Assembly: GCA_963775625.1 (NCBI GenBank)
Contig: CAVZJM010000014.1
Location: 186,001-250,000, forward strand
Direction of reading: 5' to 3'
Length of the DNA stretch: 64,000 nt
Source of the DNA: JAIBJN01 sp963775625
GTDB taxonomy: Bacteria; Actinomycetota; Thermoleophilia; Gaiellales; Gaiellaceae
The notes below the pieces were generated by a model. It did not search any database. It was not told the origin of the DNA and worked only from the letters and a program-made list of their open reading frames with translations. The position numbers and the translations under genes are program-made. Positions 61,999 through 64,000 of the stretch are shown one piece after another. How positions within the stretch are numbered: the first letter of the stretch is position 1; each line of letters opens with the position of its first letter.

Positions 61999-64000
61999 TC
62001 ACTCCTCGTCGAGCGGCGAGTCGACCTCGGGGATCTCCTCGGCCTCGAGCGAGCTACGGCCGTCGCCGCCGTTCGTCTCGGCCTCGCCCTCGAACGTCAT
62101 GTCCAGAAGGCCGAGGCTCTCGCCGTCTGAGCCGATCTCCTCCAGCGCGGCCAGGAGCTGCTCCTCGGTCTGCGGGCGCACGAGCGCCGACGCGGGCACC
62201 TTGTCGCTCGGCTTGATCTCGACGTTGCGGTACCGCTTGAGGCCCGTCGCCGCCGGGATCAGCTTGCCGATGATGACGTTCTCCTTCAGGCCGAGGAGGC
62301 GATCGACCTTGCCCTCGATCGAGGCGTCCGTCAGGACCTTCGTGGTCTCCTGGAAGGAGGCCGCCGAGAGGAACGACTCGGTCGCCAGCGAGGCCTTGGT
62401 GATGCCCAGGATCAGCGGCTCGAAGGTCGCCTGCTCCTTCTTCTCGCCCTTGACGCGCGCGTTCTCACGCTCGAGCACGGTCTTGTCGACCAGCTGGCCC
62501 GGCAGCAGGTCGGTCTCGCCGGCGTTCTCGACGCGGACCTTCTTGAGCATCTGGCGCACGATCAGCTCGATGTGCTTGTCGTGGATGTCGACGCCCTGTG
62601 ACTTGTAGACGTTCTGCACCTCGCCGACGAGATAGAGCTCCGTCGGCGTCGAGCCCTTGCCCGACTTCGAGTGGGCGGCGAGCAGCTCGGCCGGAGCGAG
62701 CGAGCCCTCGTGGAGCGGGTCGCCCAGCTCGACCACCTGCCCGTTGGCGACCAGGAGTCGAGTCCGCCGGGGCAGCTGGTACTCCTTCGGCTGCAGCGGC
62801 TCGCCGTCCTCGTCGACCCCGTCGGGATGAATCGTCACCTTCGGCCCGCGGTCGGTTTCCTCGATCTCGACCCGGCCCTCGAGCAGCGCGAGCGTGGCCG
62901 CGCCCTTCGGGTTGCGGGCCTCGAAGATCTCGACGACGCGAGGGAGCCCGTGCGTGATGTCCGCGCCGGCCACCCCGCCCGTGTGGAACGTCCGCATGGT
63001 GAGCTGCGTGCCCGGCTCGCCGATCGACTGGGCGGCGATGATGCCGACCGCGTCGCCGATCTCGCACATCTGGCCCGTGGCCAGGAAGGTGCCGTAGCAG
63101 GCCCGGCACACGCCGTACTCGCTGCGGCACTTGAGGACGCTCCGCACCGGGATCGTGAAGCCCTCGACGTGCTCCTCCAGCTCCTCCGCGACGTCACGGA
63201 GCCGCAGGAAGGTGATCTCGTCGCCCTTCGCGATCAGCACCTTCTTGCCGGGCTTGCCGTCCTTGATCGGCTTGCGGACGTCGGCGGCCGCGACGCGGCC
63301 GGCGAGCGAGCGATTGAGGCCCTCGGGCACGAGGACCGGCAGCTCCACCGACTCCTCGCTCCCGCAGTCCTCCGTGCGGATGATGACGTCCTGGGACACA
63401 TCCACGAGGCGCCGGGTCAGGTAACCCGAGTCGGCCGTGCGGAGGGCCGTGTCGGCCAGGCCCTTGCGGGCGCCGTGGGTCGAGATGAAGTACTCGAGCA
63501 CCGAGAGGCCTTCCATGAAGTTGGCCTTGATCGGGAGCTCCATGATCTCGCCCTTCGGATTGGCCATGAGGCCGCGCATGCCGGCGAGCTGGCGGATCTG
63601 CTTGAAGGATCCGCGGGCCCCGGAGTTGGCCATCATGTAGATCGGGTTGAGCTCGTAGAGCGTCTTCTCCATCGCGTCGGCGACGGTGTCGGTCGCCTCG
63701 GTCCAGATGTTGACGATCGACTCGTGGCGCTCCTCCTCGGTGATGAGCCCACGCTCGAACTGCGTCTCGATCTTGGCGACACGCTCCTCGTAGTCCTCGA
63801 GGATCTTCTCCTTGTCCTCGGGGATGACGATGTCGTTCTTCGAGATCGTGATCCCCGCCTGGGTGGCGAAGTGGAATCCGAGCTCCTTGATCGTGTCGAG
63901 GAGCACGGAGATGACCGCCGCGCCGTACACGTCGACGAGGCTCGTGACGAAGTCGTTCGTCTCCTTCTTGCCGAGCGTCCGGTTGATGAACTCGACGGAC
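61999..64000 (-). CDS. rpoC: RNA polymerase subunit beta' (3' part)
   Basis: The frame is open to the window edge and continues beyond it. About 666 C-terminal residues are visible: MMANSGARGSFKQIRQLAGM and RGLMANPKGEIMELPIKANF (bridge-helix/trigger-loop approach), trigger loop FISTHGARKGLADTALRTAD, the zinc site TEDCGS with CRSEYGVCRAC, QSIGEPGTQLTMRTFHTGG, and FLSAASFQETTKVLTDA. The acidic tail (LEAEEIPEVDSPLDEE) is typical of actinobacteria. Confidence 0.97.
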   Translation of the reverse strand, partial: SVEFINRTLGKKETNDFVTSLVDVYGAAVISVLLDTIKELGFHFATQAGITISKNDIVIPEDKEKILEDYEERVAKIETQFERGLITEEERHESIVNIWTEATDTVADAMEKTLYELNPIYMMANSGARGSFKQIRQLAGMRGLMANPKGEIMELPIKANFMEGLSVLEYFISTHGARKGLADTALRTADSGYLTRRLVDVSQDVIIRTEDCGSEESVELPVLVPEGLNRSLAGRVAAADVRKPIKDGKPGKKVLIAKGDEITFLRLRDVAEELEEHVEGFTIPVRSVLKCRSEYGVCRACYGTFLATGQMCEIGDAVGIIAAQSIGEPGTQLTMRTFHTGGVAGADITHGLPRVVEIFEARNPKGAATLALLEGRVEIEETDRGPKVTIHPDGVDEDGEPLQPKEYQLPRRTRLLVANGQVVELGDPLHEGSLAPAELLAAHSKSGKGSTPTELYLVGEVQNVYKSQGVDIHDKHIELIVRQMLKKVRVENAGETDLLPGQLVDKTVLERENARVKGEKKEQATFEPLILGITKASLATESFLSAASFQETTKVLTDASIEGKVDRLLGLKENVIIGKLIPAATGLKRYRNVEIKPSDKVPASALVRPQTEEQLLAALEEIGSDGESLGLLDMTFEGEAETNGGDGRSSLEAEEIPEVDSPLDEE

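Overview
The window is high-GC, gene-dense bacterial DNA. It most likely comes from an actinobacterium: DUF2469 and the DUF4081-GNAT fusion are families I know mainly from Actinomycetota, many starts are GTG or TTG, and many genes look leaderless. I suspect a Thermoleophilia-like lineage, but that is inference. No plasmid, phage, IS element or CRISPR signature was seen.

Layout. 1-22.7 kb is housekeeping: a 5'-truncated dusB; a large cyclase/ATPase/solute-binding fusion; the folate cluster folP-folB-folK with a DUF2469 gene and coaX; ftsH, hpt and tilS; deoD; a lipid-kinase-like gene; envelope proteins (DUF4349, VanW, AMIN-like); an acyl-CoA dehydrogenase; a nitrilase; a CoA-binding protein; and tRNA-Pro(CGG). 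22.7-28 kb is more accessory: a phosphodiesterase-like enzyme, a tandem-thioredoxin membrane protein beside a 24-cysteine Tat-exported protein, a Nif3-like gene, a hydrolase, and a 58-aa protein behind an attenuator-like leader. 28-35 kb is DNA repair and cell wall: Ku, two paralogous NlpC/P60 hydrolases, a 3D-domain protein, a LuxR-type regulator and DacB. 35-39.6 kb holds ligA, a HAD phosphatase, truA and an ArsR-SRPBCC pair with a clear operator. From 39.6 kb to the end, read leftwards on the minus strand, is the rpoC - str - S10 - spc - alpha supercluster. It runs from rpoC through rpsL-rpsG-fusA-tuf and rpsJ to rpoA-rplQ. It is broken by a divergent GGDEF gene after rpoC, and infA is missing between map and rpmJ.

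The most unusual feature is a family of dispersed palindromic elements. Long forms of about 160 bp have an internally structured core and self-complementary arms (28947-29105, 45231-45394, 54140-54305, 61437-61601). Mini forms of 29-55 bp sit between genes (14369-14422, 18199-18227, 28014-28065, 33347-33401). Two long forms exactly fill the rplD-rplW and rplO-secY gaps, and there the stem would bury the ribosome binding site of rplW or secY. Other points of note are long acidic or Ala/Pro-rich tails on S17, S3, L22, L15 and S5; divergent promoters with overlapping -10 boxes; and three genes between 26 and 35 kb with an apparent one-base insertion, which may be real or sequencing error.
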